From: VBAS01 sp035318985
GTDB taxonomy: Bacteria; Bacteroidota; Bacteroidia; Chitinophagales; Chitinophagaceae
Assembly (NCBI GenBank): GCA_035318985.1
Contig: DATHDP010000005.1
Span: forward strand, 1 to 46,991
Length of the DNA stretch: 46,991 nt
Reading direction: 5' to 3'
The translations under genes were made by a program, and so were the position numbers. The notes under the pieces are model-generated. The model did not search any database, was not told where the DNA came from, and saw only the letters and a program-made list of their open reading frames with translations. This document shows positions 17,186 to 26,714 of this stretch, in pieces; positions within the stretch are counted from its first letter, which is position 1, and every line of letters starts with the position of its first letter.

Positions 17186-17482
17186 TTATTCATAACTGGC
17201 AAACCAATCACTATCTCTTTCTTCTACATTGTCCGGCTGGTTTTGTTTATTTAAATTTTGTAACAATCTCACCTCGTCCTTTTTAGAATAAGGATTGACC
17301 ATCGGAAGAATCTTCAAACCTTCTGCATATTTCTTTTTGCTTTTAGGATTTGTATAAATATGGAGGTAAGATTTTTTTTCAGATTCCTGTTCTTTTATAA
17401 CCTTAAGTGGATAGGCGGAAAAATAAAAGTTGGGCTGGCCTTGGCTTTTCATAGTGGATGGATTTTTAAGTAAAAGTTTCAT
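17186..17482 (-). CDS. Small hypothetical protein
   Basis: 98 aa, strongly charged, rich in Lys, Asn, Glu and Gln, with no signal peptide or membrane segment. The middle part (SYLHIYTNPKSKKKYAEGL) has a regular strand/helix-like pattern. The ATG at 17482 is assumed; a second Met at residue 11 (MKSQGQ) is an alternative. It is not antisense to any other gene and lies between two terminators, which supports it as a genuine gene. No function can be given. Confidence 0.55.
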   Translation of the reverse strand: MKLLLKNPSTMKSQGQPNFYFSAYPLKVIKEQESEKKSYLHIYTNPKSKKKYAEGLKILPMVNPYSKKDEVRLLQNLNKQNQPDNVEERDSDWFASYE

Positions 17483-17540
17483 AGCATATTGGAAACGTTA
17501 AATTATAAATTTTATGGTGTGACTCATAGGTAATTTTTAA

Positions 17541-17568
17541 ATAAAAAGCGGGGAAATCTACCCCGCTT
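17541..17568 (-). terminator. Intrinsic terminator of fumC
   Basis: Read on the minus strand, AAGCGGGG and CCCCGCTT (17546-17553 and 17561-17568 on plus) form a perfect 8-bp stem with a 7-base loop, followed by a T tract. It begins 29 bases after the fumC stop. Confidence 0.88.
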
Positions 17569-17596
17569 GTCAACGTATATTTTCTTAATTTTCTTT

Positions 17597-18997
17597 TTAA
17601 TTGAGTTTTCCAACCATATTTTCTGGTTTTACCCATTCATCAAATTGCTGAGGAGTAACATAACCCAATTTCACTGCCATTTCTTTTAATGTTGTTCCTT
17701 CTTTGTGTGCTTTTTGTGCAATTTCTGCCGCTTTATAATAGCCAATTTTTGTGTTCAATGCTGTTACCAGCATCAGGCTATTATCAACATGCTTTTTAAT
17801 ATTTGCTTCAATGGGTTCAAGCCCGACTGCACATTTATCATTAAAAGAAACACAGCCATCACCGATCAATCTTGCACTATGCAGAAAATTATAGATCATA
17901 ACTGGTTTGAAAACATTCAACTCAAAATGACCGGTAGCACCGCCAATATTAATTGCCACATCATTACCCAACACTTGTGCAACGATCATTGTCAACGCTT
18001 CGCATTGTGTTGGATTTACTTTCCCTGGCATGATCGAAGATCCGGGTTCATTATCAGGAATAAAAATTTCTCCAATGCCACTGCGTGGGCCGCTTGAAAG
18101 CATCCGGATATCATTTGCAATTTTCATTAAGCTCACTGCAACTGTTTTTAATGCACCATGTGCTTCCACGATCGCATCATGCGCAGCCAATGCTTCAAAT
18201 TTATTTTCGGCAGTAACGAATGGCAAGCCGGTAAGTTTTGCAATATGCTTTGCAACATTCTCGGAATAACTAGCCGGTGTATTTATGCCAGTTCCAACTG
18301 CGGTTCCACCCAAAGCCAATTCACTTAAATGTGATAGGGTGTTTTTAATTGCTTTTAATCCATGGTCTAATTGAGAAACATAACCACTGAATTCCTGTCC
18401 AACTGTAAGTGGAGTAGCATCCATAAAATGCGTACGGCCGATCTTCACCACTTTCATGAACTGTTTACTTTTTTCTGCTAGTGTATTTCTTAGCTTTTCA
18501 ATTCCCGGGATCGTTGTTTCAATTAAAATTTTATAAGCAGCAATATGCATGGCAGTCGGGAAAGTATCATTTGAAGATTGCGATTTATTTACATCATCAT
18601 TGGGATGTAAAAATTTTTCTTTGTCGGAAAGGTTTCCTCCATTGATCACATGACCACGATAAGCCACTACTTCGTTTACGTTCATATTACTTTGTGTGCC
18701 ACTTCCTGTTTGCCAAACTACCAATGGGAAATATGCATCAAGCTTTCCTTCTAATATTTCATCACAGACTTTTCCGATCAGGTCAGATTTTTCTTTGGGT
18801 AAAACACCAGCTTCAAGATTTGTAATGGCTGCCGCCTTTTTTAAATAAGCGAAAGCTTTTATGATCTCCTTGGGCATGCGATTGATATCTTGTGCTATCT
18901 TAAAATTATCTATACTGCGTTGAGTTTGCGCCCCATAATACGCATCCACCGGAACCTTTACCTCTCCCATTGTATCTTTTTCTATCCTGTAGTCCAT
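17597..18997 (-). CDS. fumC: Class II fumarate hydratase
   Basis: 466 aa, the normal length of the iron-independent fumarase, which interconverts fumarate and malate in the TCA cycle. Signature regions are TGSGTQSNMNVNEV (97-110), the histidine region GRTHFMDATPLTVGQEFSGY (187-206) and the catalytic loop GSSIMPGKVNP (319-329). It is a single gene with its own terminator, and a TAnnTTTG box (19027-19034) lies upstream on its strand. It is divergent from the fucosidase locus. Confidence 0.97.
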   Translation of the reverse strand: MDYRIEKDTMGEVKVPVDAYYGAQTQRSIDNFKIAQDINRMPKEIIKAFAYLKKAAAITNLEAGVLPKEKSDLIGKVCDEILEGKLDAYFPLVVWQTGSGTQSNMNVNEVVAYRGHVINGGNLSDKEKFLHPNDDVNKSQSSNDTFPTAMHIAAYKILIETTIPGIEKLRNTLAEKSKQFMKVVKIGRTHFMDATPLTVGQEFSGYVSQLDHGLKAIKNTLSHLSELALGGTAVGTGINTPASYSENVAKHIAKLTGLPFVTAENKFEALAAHDAIVEAHGALKTVAVSLMKIANDIRMLSSGPRSGIGEIFIPDNEPGSSIMPGKVNPTQCEALTMIVAQVLGNDVAINIGGATGHFELNVFKPVMIYNFLHSARLIGDGCVSFNDKCAVGLEPIEANIKKHVDNSLMLVTALNTKIGYYKAAEIAQKAHKEGTTLKEMAVKLGYVTPQQFDEWVKPENMVGKLN

Positions 18998-19026
18998 ATA
19001 ATTTATTTGATTTTGAAATATCGGCG

Positions 19027-19034
19027 CAAAGGTA
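19027..19034 (-). promoter_or_regulatory. Candidate -7 box of fumC (TACCTTTG)
   Basis: On the minus strand the sequence reads TACCTTTG, matching TAnnTTTG, 29 bases upstream of the fumC ATG. A TTG about 24 bases further upstream is a marginal -33 match. Confidence 0.42.
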
Positions 19035-19118
19035 AGTCAATGCGGCAAACGGTTGCGTCAATTTTAGATTGGTTCAGGCCAATACTTTACTTTTAGCGCC
19101 AAATCTCAGCATTGTTTT

Positions 19119-21260
19119 ATGAAAAATCTTAGTGCATTTTGCTTGTTGTGTTTAACGATTAATTTATCAGCACAAACCTATCAGCCAAATTGGGAATCGC
19201 TTGATAAACGTCCTACACCACAATGGTTCAAGGATTCAAAATTTGGCATCTTTATTCATTGGGGCGTTTATTCAGTACCGGGCTGGAGTACAAAAGGAAG
19301 TTATGCAGAATGGTACCAGCAAGGTTTGCAAACAACAGACACGGCAAGACAAAAGTTTCACAAAGCAAAATTTGGAAACAGGACTTATTATGATCTTGCC
19401 AATGATTTCAAAGCGGAATTATTTAATCCTGATGATTGGGCAAAATTGTTCGAGGCATCCGGAGCAAAATATATTGTGCTTACATCAAAACATCATGACG
19501 GGTTTACATTATGGCCAAATCAAAACGCCAATAAAACGTGGGCCTTTCCATGGAATGCAAAAGATATTGGTCCCAAACGAGACCTGATCGGTGATCTTTT
19601 TAAAGCGGTTCGTAAAACTTCTGTGCATGCGGGAATGTATTATTCATTGTACGAATGGTTCAATCCTCTTTGGAAAAGTGATCCGAAGAAATATGCAACT
19701 GAACATGTATGGCCACAAATGAAAGAGCTCATCAATAATTATCAGCCGGAAGTTTTTTGGACAGATGGAGATTGGGATGCGCCGGCTGAAACATGGAAGA
19801 GCCAGGAATTTCTCTCATGGTTATACAATGAAAGCCCGGTAAAAGATAAAGTGATAGTGAATGATCGCTGGGGTGCGGGAGTTCGTTTTAATCATGGTGG
19901 CATTTATACACCCGAGTATCAACCTAATCTTGATTTTGAAGATCATGATTGGGAAGAAAGCCGCGGTATGGGATATAGCTATGGTTATAATCGTGAAGAA
20001 GATGCCTGGGATTATAATTCTACCCAGTCATTGGTAATTGCGTTAATTGATAAAGTAAGTCGTGGAGGAAATTTTTTACTGGATATCGGTCCTGATGAGC
20101 ATGGGAAAATTCCACCGATCATGCAGGAACGTTTATTGGAAATGGGAGAATGGTTGAATATAAACGGAGAGGCGATCTACAATACAAGAAAATGGAAAAC
20201 GCCATTTCAATGGAGTGATGGAAAGAAAGATTGGAAAGGTCAAGGTGATGCTATGTTAAAGCTGACTGTTGAGCCTGATCCCGGTTATGCAGTAAAAGAA
20301 GTTTTTTATACTTACAAACCCACAAGCAATAATTTATTCGCCATTTTTCCAAAGTATCCTGATAATAGAAAACTTGTTTTAAAAGATGTAACGCTGTCGG
20401 CGGAAGCTAAGATCAGTTTTCTTTCTACAAAAGAAAATTTGCAATGGAAACAAACGGGAGCAAATGTTGAGATCAGTTTACCGGAATATAATCCTAACAA
20501 GATAAGATCACCTTATGCTTATGTAGTGAAGATCGAAAATTTTGGCAGATACGCATCAAAACCAGAAGTAAAGGCCGATTATTCAAAGAATGTAATGAAG
20601 CCAACTGTGATCATGAATGCAGATATGACAAATGTAATTTATTATACGACTGATGGGTCCAATCCGGATCGGTCATCTATTTTATATAAAGGTCCGTTTA
20701 TGGCAGAAAAAACAATGACCATAAAAGCCGTTACAATGAAGGGCGGTTCATCTGAAAGTTCTCAGGAACTAATTCCAAGTGCTATATCCACAAAAGAAAT
20801 AAAAACATATGAATGGAAGAATGCAATAAAGCCTTCAAATGCAAAACCCGGTATCGCATATCGATATTTTGAACCAAAAGGAAAAATTGATCTGAGTTCT
20901 ATTAATAATAATCCAACATCAACTGGTATAGCAGATATACTTTCAAATAATAAGAAGCAACGCACTGATAAGTTTGCATTTGAATTCACTGGCTATATTA
21001 AAGTGGAGAAAGATGGCATTTATACTTTCTTTACTGATTCAGATGATGGCAGCATGCTTTATATAGATGATGAAGAAATAGTGAATAATGATGGCGATCA
21101 TGGCAACGTAGAGAAAAACGGGAAAGCAGCGTTGAAAAAAGGTTATCATAAAATAAAAGTTCTTTACTTTGATAGTGGCGGCGGCAATTCATTAAAAGTT
21201 TCTATGCAATCAGAAGGCGGAAAGAAAGAAGTGATACCAGCGGCTTTATTATTTCATTAA
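19119..21260 (+). CDS. GH29 alpha-L-fucosidase with CHB_HEX-C-like and PA14 domains
   Basis: 713 aa with a signal peptide (cleavage near LSAQ). The GH29 catalytic barrel spans about 20-370 and starts with the family motif WFKDSKFGIFIHWGVYSVPGW. KHHDGFTLW carries the His pair, and the predicted nucleophile is Asp216 in VFWTDGDWD. A beta domain (380-465) follows, then a chitobiase-C-like module (about 490-545, YYTTDGSNPDRSSILYKGPF) and a PA14-like domain (about 577-710, YTFFTDSDDGSMLYIDD). GH29 enzymes release L-fucose with retention; the sequence resembles the broad-specificity subgroup. It opens the fucose locus, and fucP follows 12 bases later. Confidence 0.93.
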   Translation: MKNLSAFCLLCLTINLSAQTYQPNWESLDKRPTPQWFKDSKFGIFIHWGVYSVPGWSTKGSYAEWYQQGLQTTDTARQKFHKAKFGNRTYYDLANDFKAELFNPDDWAKLFEASGAKYIVLTSKHHDGFTLWPNQNANKTWAFPWNAKDIGPKRDLIGDLFKAVRKTSVHAGMYYSLYEWFNPLWKSDPKKYATEHVWPQMKELINNYQPEVFWTDGDWDAPAETWKSQEFLSWLYNESPVKDKVIVNDRWGAGVRFNHGGIYTPEYQPNLDFEDHDWEESRGMGYSYGYNREEDAWDYNSTQSLVIALIDKVSRGGNFLLDIGPDEHGKIPPIMQERLLEMGEWLNINGEAIYNTRKWKTPFQWSDGKKDWKGQGDAMLKLTVEPDPGYAVKEVFYTYKPTSNNLFAIFPKYPDNRKLVLKDVTLSAEAKISFLSTKENLQWKQTGANVEISLPEYNPNKIRSPYAYVVKIENFGRYASKPEVKADYSKNVMKPTVIMNADMTNVIYYTTDGSNPDRSSILYKGPFMAEKTMTIKAVTMKGGSSESSQELIPSAISTKEIKTYEWKNAIKPSNAKPGIAYRYFEPKGKIDLSSINNNPTSTGIADILSNNKKQRTDKFAFEFTGYIKVEKDGIYTFFTDSDDGSMLYIDDEEIVNNDGDHGNVEKNGKAALKKGYHKIKVLYFDSGGGNSLKVSMQSEGGKKEVIPAALLFH

Positions 21261-21272
21261 TCAACCAGCTAT

Positions 21273-22541
21273 ATGAATCAAACCAGGAACTCTTTTCTTT
21301 TTGCTTTTATACTTGTCACCAGTCTTTTTTTTCTCTGGGCTTTTTTGCATAATACAAATCCCATACTGATCCCTCACTTAAAAAAAGCTTGCCAGCTTAG
21401 CGATACACAATCATCTTTCATTGATCTTGCTGTTTATCTTGGTTATTTTTCTATTGCCATTCCGGCAGGATTAGTGATGCATAAATATGGATATAAGAAA
21501 GGAATTATAATTGGATTATGTCTTTATGCAGCAGGTGCATTATTATTCATACCTGCAGCATCAGGTAGAACATTCGGTTTATTTCTTGCAGCATTATTCA
21601 TACTTGCTTCTGGTGCTACCTTTCTTGAAACTGTTGCGAACCCATACATCTCAATATTAGGGCCGAAAGAAACTTCGGAACAGCGATTAAATTTTGCGCA
21701 ATCATTTAATGGGGTTGGGGCATTTGTAGCTCCGCTTATCGGCGGTAAATTTATTTTATCCGGAGTTGAGCATACAAAAGAAGAGCTGAATCAAATGGCT
21801 GCGAATGGGACACTCAATGCATACTTGCAATCGGAGGCTGACACTGTAAAAATTCCTTATTTAATAATTGCAGCGGTTGTGGTCATCGTTACTATCGGTT
21901 TTCTTTTAACCAAATTACCAGAAGTAAAAGAGTCAGATTCAGCTGATGCACATACAGGTTTTTCATTATCAGTCCTGCGTCATCCTCATGTGCGTTGGGC
22001 GGTTGTTGCACAATTCTTTTATGTGGGTGCTCAGGTTGGAGTAGGTAGTTTCTTTATACGTTTTTCAAAACAGGTAATGGACCTGGGTGAAAAGCCAGCA
22101 TCTTATTTATGGGGATCGATCGCCATGGTCGGATTTATGGTTGGTCGTTTTGCAGGAACATTCCTTATGAAGTTTATTAAACCGCAAAAGCTATTGCTCA
22201 TATATGCAGTCATCAGTATTCTTTTACTTGTTATCGCATTAAATACACATGGCAAGGTTGCTGTTTATGCAGTTGCAGCCGTTCCATTTTTTATGTCGAT
22301 CATGTTCCCGACAATTTTTGCTTTGGGTATAAAAGAATTGGGTGAAGAAACAAAAATGGCATCCTCGTTACTGGTCATGGCAATTGTTGGTGGTGCATTA
22401 GCCCCGGTATTGATGGGAGCAATTTCCGATTATACCGGCAGCATGCAAAAAGCCTATATCATACCTTTACTTTGCTTTATTGCAGTAGCATGGTTTGCAT
22501 GGCGAGGTTATAAAATAAAACAAATAAATGTTTCGTCTTAA
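21273..22541 (+). CDS. fucP: L-fucose:H+ symporter (MFS, FucP type)
   Basis: 422 aa, 12 predicted membrane segments. Family features are FFLWAFLHNTNPILIPHLKKACQLSDTQSSFID near the N-terminus, ASGATFLETVANPYISILGP in TM4-5, and NFAQSFNGVGAFVAPLIGG. FucP-type carriers import L-fucose with a proton across the inner membrane; related carriers take glucose or galactose, but the neighbours make fucose most likely. It starts 12 bases after the fucosidase and overlaps the next gene by 14 bases. Confidence 0.9.
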   Translation: MNQTRNSFLFAFILVTSLFFLWAFLHNTNPILIPHLKKACQLSDTQSSFIDLAVYLGYFSIAIPAGLVMHKYGYKKGIIIGLCLYAAGALLFIPAASGRTFGLFLAALFILASGATFLETVANPYISILGPKETSEQRLNFAQSFNGVGAFVAPLIGGKFILSGVEHTKEELNQMAANGTLNAYLQSEADTVKIPYLIIAAVVVIVTIGFLLTKLPEVKESDSADAHTGFSLSVLRHPHVRWAVVAQFFYVGAQVGVGSFFIRFSKQVMDLGEKPASYLWGSIAMVGFMVGRFAGTFLMKFIKPQKLLLIYAVISILLLVIALNTHGKVAVYAVAAVPFFMSIMFPTIFALGIKELGEETKMASSLLVMAIVGGALAPVLMGAISDYTGSMQKAYIIPLLCFIAVAWFAWRGYKIKQINVSS

Positions 22542-23292
22542 TAACAAAATTGCAGTGATCACTGGTGGCGGTAGTGGTATCGGGAAAGCTATTGCAAAAC
22601 TTTTTGCAAAGCAGGGCGCCACTGTTCATATTTTAGAATGGAATACTGACAGTGCAAATGAAACTGCCCATGAGATCAAAAAAAATGACGGTAAAGTCTT
22701 TGTGCAAAAATGCAATGTTGCAAACCAGAACGAAGTGCTTGCAATTTTTGAAAGCATTGGCGCAACTAATATCCTTATCAATAATGCTGGCATTGCCCAT
22801 ATAGGTAAGGCGGATAATACTAAAGAAGAAGATTTCGATAGGGTAATGTCGGTAAATGTAAAAGGCGTTTATAATTGTATTCATGCCGCAATACATCAAT
22901 TAAAGAAAAACGGCGGGGGTTGTATTATCAATATGGCATCTGTCGCAGCACATGTTGGTATACCTGATAGGTTTGCGTACAGCACAACAAAAGGAGCAGT
23001 GATGGCAATGACATTAAGTGTTGCAAAGGACTATTTACAGGAAAACATTCGCTGCAATTCTATTTCACCGGCAAGAGTGCATACGCCATTTGTAGACGGG
23101 TTTTTAAAAAATACATATCCTGGTAAAGAAGAAGAGATGTTTGAGAAACTTTCAAAGACGCAGCCGATTGGTAGAATGGGAACGCCAGATGAAGTTGCAG
23201 CACTTGCATTATATCTCTGCAGTGATGAAGCCTCTTTTATTACGGGATGTGATTACCTTGTTGATGGCGGGTTTGTTAAACTCAATAATTAG
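22528..23292 (+). CDS. SDR oxidoreductase, probable 2-keto-3-deoxy-L-fuconate dehydrogenase
   Basis: 254 aa. A classical SDR: GGGSGIGKAIA is the NAD-binding loop, NNAG is present, and the catalytic set is complete, with Ser in INMASVAAH and YSTTK (Tyr and Lys). It overlaps fucP by 14 bases, so translation is probably coupled. The oxidative L-fucose pathway needs two SDRs. The one at 26715 matches L-fucose dehydrogenase, so by elimination this one would oxidise 2-keto-3-deoxy-L-fuconate to the 2,4-diketo acid used by the FAH enzyme at 24695. The family is certain; the substrate is inferred from context. Confidence 0.75.
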   Translation: MFRLNNKIAVITGGGSGIGKAIAKLFAKQGATVHILEWNTDSANETAHEIKKNDGKVFVQKCNVANQNEVLAIFESIGATNILINNAGIAHIGKADNTKEEDFDRVMSVNVKGVYNCIHAAIHQLKKNGGGCIINMASVAAHVGIPDRFAYSTTKGAVMAMTLSVAKDYLQENIRCNSISPARVHTPFVDGFLKNTYPGKEEEMFEKLSKTQPIGRMGTPDEVAALALYLCSDEASFITGCDYLVDGGFVKLNN

Positions 23293-23353
23293 AACCACGA
23301 TTAATATGATTACAAGGATTAAGAGGAAATTTAACACACAAAGAATAATAACA

Positions 23354-24685
23354 ATGTATAAATTCTTATTTGTTGTACTATTCATGACAAATGTTTCTTT
23401 AGCAGAAGCGCAATCTGAATATACACCTACATCTGAAAATCTTGCAGCCAGGAAACAATTTCAAGATAATAAATTTGGTATGTTCATTCATTGGGGTGCA
23501 TCAAGTGTACTTGGTGCAGGCGAATGGGTAATGAATATTAAGAATATTAAAGTGGATGAATATACAAGGCTAATACAAATTTTTAACCCCCAGAACTTTG
23601 ATGCCGCTAAATGGGTAGGGATAGCGAAAGCCGCTGGAATGAAATACATCACGTTTATTACCCGCCATCATGATGGATTCAGCAATTGGGATACAAAACA
23701 ATCTGACTGGAAGATAACAAACACACCTTATCACAAAGATGCATTGAAGCAGCTTGCCGATGAATGTCATAAACAAGGCATGAAGCTTTTCTGTTATTAT
23801 TCATTGCTTGATTGGTATCGCAGCGATTATCAGTATGAGACCGGGAGAACAGGCAAGGGAACAGGAAGAACAGAGAAAAGTAATTGGGAAAACTATGTGA
23901 AGTTTATGAAGGCACAATTAACTGAACTTCTCACCAACTATGGAGAAATATCAGGGATTTGGTTTGATGGACATTGGGATCAGTTGGATAATGATCATGA
24001 TAAAGGACAAGTATCAAAAGTAAACTGGCATTATGATGAGATATATAAACTCATTCACAGCCTACAACCGGCATGTTTGATCAGTAATAATCATCATTTG
24101 GCTCCAATTCCCGGTGAGGATTTTCAGGCTTTTGAAAAAGATCTGCCCGGACATAATACAACCGGATTCGGCGGCGCATCAGTTTCTGTATTGCCATTAG
24201 AAACTTGTGAGACAATGAATGACAGCTGGGGTTTTAATATCACTGACAGGAATTATAAGTCAGTAAAAAAAGTAATTCAATACATAGTGAAGGCGGCAGG
24301 TTATAATGCAAACTTTTTACTGAATGTTGGTCCGATGCCCGATGGAACTATTCAACCAGAATTTGCCGACACTTTAAAAGCAGTTGGTAAATGGATGGAG
24401 AAAAATGGACAAACTATTTATGGAACAAGAGGGAACATAATTCCGCCCAAGGATTGGGGAACGATGACCATAAAAAATAAAATGGTTTATATGCACATTC
24501 TCAGTAAGCCAGACAATCCTGCTTTTATTTTTATTCCTGAATTAAAAGAAAAGATATCAAAAGCTTTTTTATTGAACGGGAATAAGGAAATAAAATTCAA
24601 ACAACAGCCTGAAGGAACTTTTATTTATATAGATGGAGTTGTGCTGGATGATATTGACACTATTATTCAATTGGATCTAAAATAA
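23354..24685 (+). CDS. GH29 alpha-L-fucosidase, compact form
   Basis: 443 aa from ATG 23354, which begins a clear signal peptide (YKFLFVVLFMTNVSLAEAQ); a longer open frame upstream overlaps the SDR gene and is not a credible start. GH29 motifs: FQDNKFGMFIHWGASSVLG, TRHHDGFSNW, and the predicted nucleophile Asp205 in GIWFDGHWDQ. It ends in a short beta domain and lacks the accessory modules of the first fucosidase. Differences around the substrate loops suggest another linkage preference. The FAH gene starts 9 bases after its stop. Confidence 0.92.
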   Translation: MYKFLFVVLFMTNVSLAEAQSEYTPTSENLAARKQFQDNKFGMFIHWGASSVLGAGEWVMNIKNIKVDEYTRLIQIFNPQNFDAAKWVGIAKAAGMKYITFITRHHDGFSNWDTKQSDWKITNTPYHKDALKQLADECHKQGMKLFCYYSLLDWYRSDYQYETGRTGKGTGRTEKSNWENYVKFMKAQLTELLTNYGEISGIWFDGHWDQLDNDHDKGQVSKVNWHYDEIYKLIHSLQPACLISNNHHLAPIPGEDFQAFEKDLPGHNTTGFGGASVSVLPLETCETMNDSWGFNITDRNYKSVKKVIQYIVKAAGYNANFLLNVGPMPDGTIQPEFADTLKAVGKWMEKNGQTIYGTRGNIIPPKDWGTMTIKNKMVYMHILSKPDNPAFIFIPELKEKISKAFLLNGNKEIKFKQQPEGTFIYIDGVVLDDIDTIIQLDLK

Positions 24686-24694
24686 AAACTACAG

Positions 24695-25546
24695 ATGAAA
24701 CTGATTCGCTTTGGTGAAGCCGGCAAGGAAAAACCTGGTGTTATTATTAATGACATCTGGTTTGACGTTTCCGAATACATTCATGATTATGATGAAAAGT
24801 TTTTTGAGACTGATGGTCTGTCATTGCTCAAAACAATTATTAGTGAAAAAACTTTGAAAGAAATTTCAAGAGATATTCGTCTTGGTCCACCAATTGCAAG
24901 ACCTTCCAAGATCATTTGCATTGGTTTGAATTATTCTGATCATGCGACGGAAAGTAAAATGCAGCTACCTCCTGAGCCAGTTATCTTTTTTAAAGCGACT
25001 ACTGCTATTGTTGGACCAAACGATGATCTTGTTATTCCCAAAAACAGTAAAAAGACTGATTGGGAAGTTGAACTTGCATTTGTTATTGGTAAAAAAGCAT
25101 CTTATGTTGATGAAGCTGTTGCATTAAATTATGTAGCGGGTTATCTTTTGCACAATGATTACAGCGAACGAGAGTTTCAATTAGAAAGAGCTGGTCAATG
25201 GGTAAAGGGAAAAAGCTGTGATACGTTTGCGCCGCTTGGACCTTTTTTGGCAACGCCAGATGAAATAACGGATGTAAATGATCTGCGGCTTTGGTTAACT
25301 GTAAATGGAACGATGATGCAAGATGGTAATACAAAGAATCTTGTTTTTAAAATCCCGCATCTTGTTTCTTATTTAAGTCAATTCATGACCTTATTGCCCG
25401 GGGATATTATTTCAACCGGAACACCGGCAGGCGTAGGACTGGGGCAGAAACCAGAACCAGTGTATATAAAACCAGGTGATGTGATGGAATTAGGTATCCA
25501 TGGTTTGGGGAGTAGCAGGCAGAAAGCAGTAGCCTATAAAGAATAA
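24695..25546 (+). CDS. FAH-family hydrolase, probable 2,4-diketo-3-deoxy-L-fuconate hydrolase
   Basis: 283 aa. A fumarylacetoacetate hydrolase fold with an N-terminal cap (1-70). The conserved start of the core is IICIGLNYSDHATES, the metal ligands are Glu-x-Glu in DWEVELAFVIGKKA and a following Asp region, and the GDIISTGTPAGVG loop is present. The family includes the enzyme that cleaves 2,4-diketo-3-deoxy-L-fuconate to pyruvate and L-lactate in the oxidative fucose pathway. Its neighbours (mutarotase, lactonase, L-fucose dehydrogenase) support that assignment. Ureidoglycolate lyase and other FAH activities remain possible from sequence alone. Confidence 0.82.
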   Translation: MKLIRFGEAGKEKPGVIINDIWFDVSEYIHDYDEKFFETDGLSLLKTIISEKTLKEISRDIRLGPPIARPSKIICIGLNYSDHATESKMQLPPEPVIFFKATTAIVGPNDDLVIPKNSKKTDWEVELAFVIGKKASYVDEAVALNYVAGYLLHNDYSEREFQLERAGQWVKGKSCDTFAPLGPFLATPDEITDVNDLRLWLTVNGTMMQDGNTKNLVFKIPHLVSYLSQFMTLLPGDIISTGTPAGVGLGQKPEPVYIKPGDVMELGIHGLGSSRQKAVAYKE

Positions 25547-25558
25547 ATCATTAAACTA

Positions 25559-25891
25559 ATGAATAGGTTTTGTCTTGCATTGGATCTGAAGGAGGATACC
25601 AAATTGATCGCTGAATATGAGGATTATCATAAAAATGTTTGGCCGGAAATAATCAAGAGTATTAAAATGTCTGGCATAGAAGTGTTAGATATTTATCGTA
25701 CGGGCAACAGGATGTTTATGATCATAGAAGCGAATGAAGATTTTAGTTTTGAAAAGAAAGCGACGATGGATGCAACAAATCCCAAAGTTCAGGAATGGGA
25801 AAATCTAATGTGGAAATTTCAACAGGCATTGCCATGGGCAAAAACCGGTGAGAAATGGCTCTTGATGGATAAAATATTTGAACTACCATGA
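25559..25891 (+). CDS. L-rhamnose-mutarotase-family protein, probable L-fucose mutarotase
   Basis: 110 aa dimeric alpha/beta-barrel (RhaM type). Family residues are visible: FCLALDLKED, YHKNVWPEI with His and Trp near the sugar site, IYRTGNRMFMIIEA, and a C-terminal MDKIFEL. It interconverts sugar anomers. In this locus the likely substrate is L-fucose, giving the anomer used by the dehydrogenase. It is a different fold from FucU. It starts 12 bases after the FAH gene, and its stop overlaps the ATG of the lactonase by 4 bases (ATGA). Confidence 0.85.
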   Translation: MNRFCLALDLKEDTKLIAEYEDYHKNVWPEIIKSIKMSGIEVLDIYRTGNRMFMIIEANEDFSFEKKATMDATNPKVQEWENLMWKFQQALPWAKTGEKWLLMDKIFELP

Positions 25892-26712
25892 TCATTGACA
25901 CACATGTACATTTTTGGAAGTATGATAAGAAAAGAGATGCTTGGATCACCGATGATATGAAGATCCTGAAGCAGGATCATTTACCTGCGCATATAATACC
26001 CACACTTAAAAGAAACGGCGTTGATGGTTGTGTGGCGGTTCAGGCAGGACAGAGCGAATATGAAACACATTTTTTGGTTGAGCTTGCAAAAACACATCCT
26101 GAAATAAAAGGAGTTGTTGGATGGACCAACCTGCAAAGTAAAAACGTCGAAGAAAGACTTCAATTCTTTTCACAGTATAATAGCATCAAAGGCTGGCGTC
26201 ATGTAGTGCAATCTGAACCTGATGATTTTTTATTAAAAGAAGATTTTCAAAATGGCATCAGGGCTTTAGTACCTTTTAATTACACGTATGATATTCTTAT
26301 CTATCATTATCAATTGAAGCCGGCATTAGAATTTGTTTCAAAATTTCCAAAACAAAAATTTGTAATTGATCATTGTGCAAAGCCAGATATTGGGAAAAAG
26401 AATATTGATGAATGGAGGATTTTAATGAAAGAAATGGCACAGCATCCTAATGTTTACTGCAAGCTTTCGGGATTATTCACGGAAACAAAATGGAAGCAAT
26501 GGAGTGCCGCTGATTTTTATCCATACCTTGATACAGTGTTTGAAGCATTTGGTGCAGACCGTTTAATGTTTGGAAGTGATTGGCCTGTTATGTTACTTTC
26601 TGGAATTTATGTGCAATGGAAAAGTTTGTTGGAGAAATACATGGAAAATTTTGTTGAAGAAGATAGGTTGAAAGTGCTTGGTGAGAATGCAATTTCATTT
26701 TATAATTTATAA
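25888..26712 (+). CDS. Amidohydrolase, probable L-fucono-1,5-lactonase
   Basis: 274 aa TIM-barrel amidohydrolase of the COG3618 type. The N-terminal IDTHVHFW (HxH), the central FVIDHCAKPD and the C-terminal MFGSDWPV (Asp) carry the residues of the active site. Relatives hydrolyse L-fucono-lactone and L-rhamnono-lactone. Being translationally coupled to the mutarotase (4-base ATGA overlap) and 2 bases ahead of L-fucose dehydrogenase, it is best assigned as the L-fuconolactonase that acts on the dehydrogenase product. Confidence 0.86.
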   Translation: MIIDTHVHFWKYDKKRDAWITDDMKILKQDHLPAHIIPTLKRNGVDGCVAVQAGQSEYETHFLVELAKTHPEIKGVVGWTNLQSKNVEERLQFFSQYNSIKGWRHVVQSEPDDFLLKEDFQNGIRALVPFNYTYDILIYHYQLKPALEFVSKFPKQKFVIDHCAKPDIGKKNIDEWRILMKEMAQHPNVYCKLSGLFTETKWKQWSAADFYPYLDTVFEAFGADRLMFGSDWPVMLLSGIYVQWKSLLEKYMENFVEEDRLKVLGENAISFYNL

Positions 26713-26714
26713 GC

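Noticed and set aside
23141..23353. Upstream extension of the compact GH29 frame by 71 codons
   Set aside because: It overlaps the SDR gene and puts a signal peptide in the middle; the ATG at 23354 begins a normal signal peptide.
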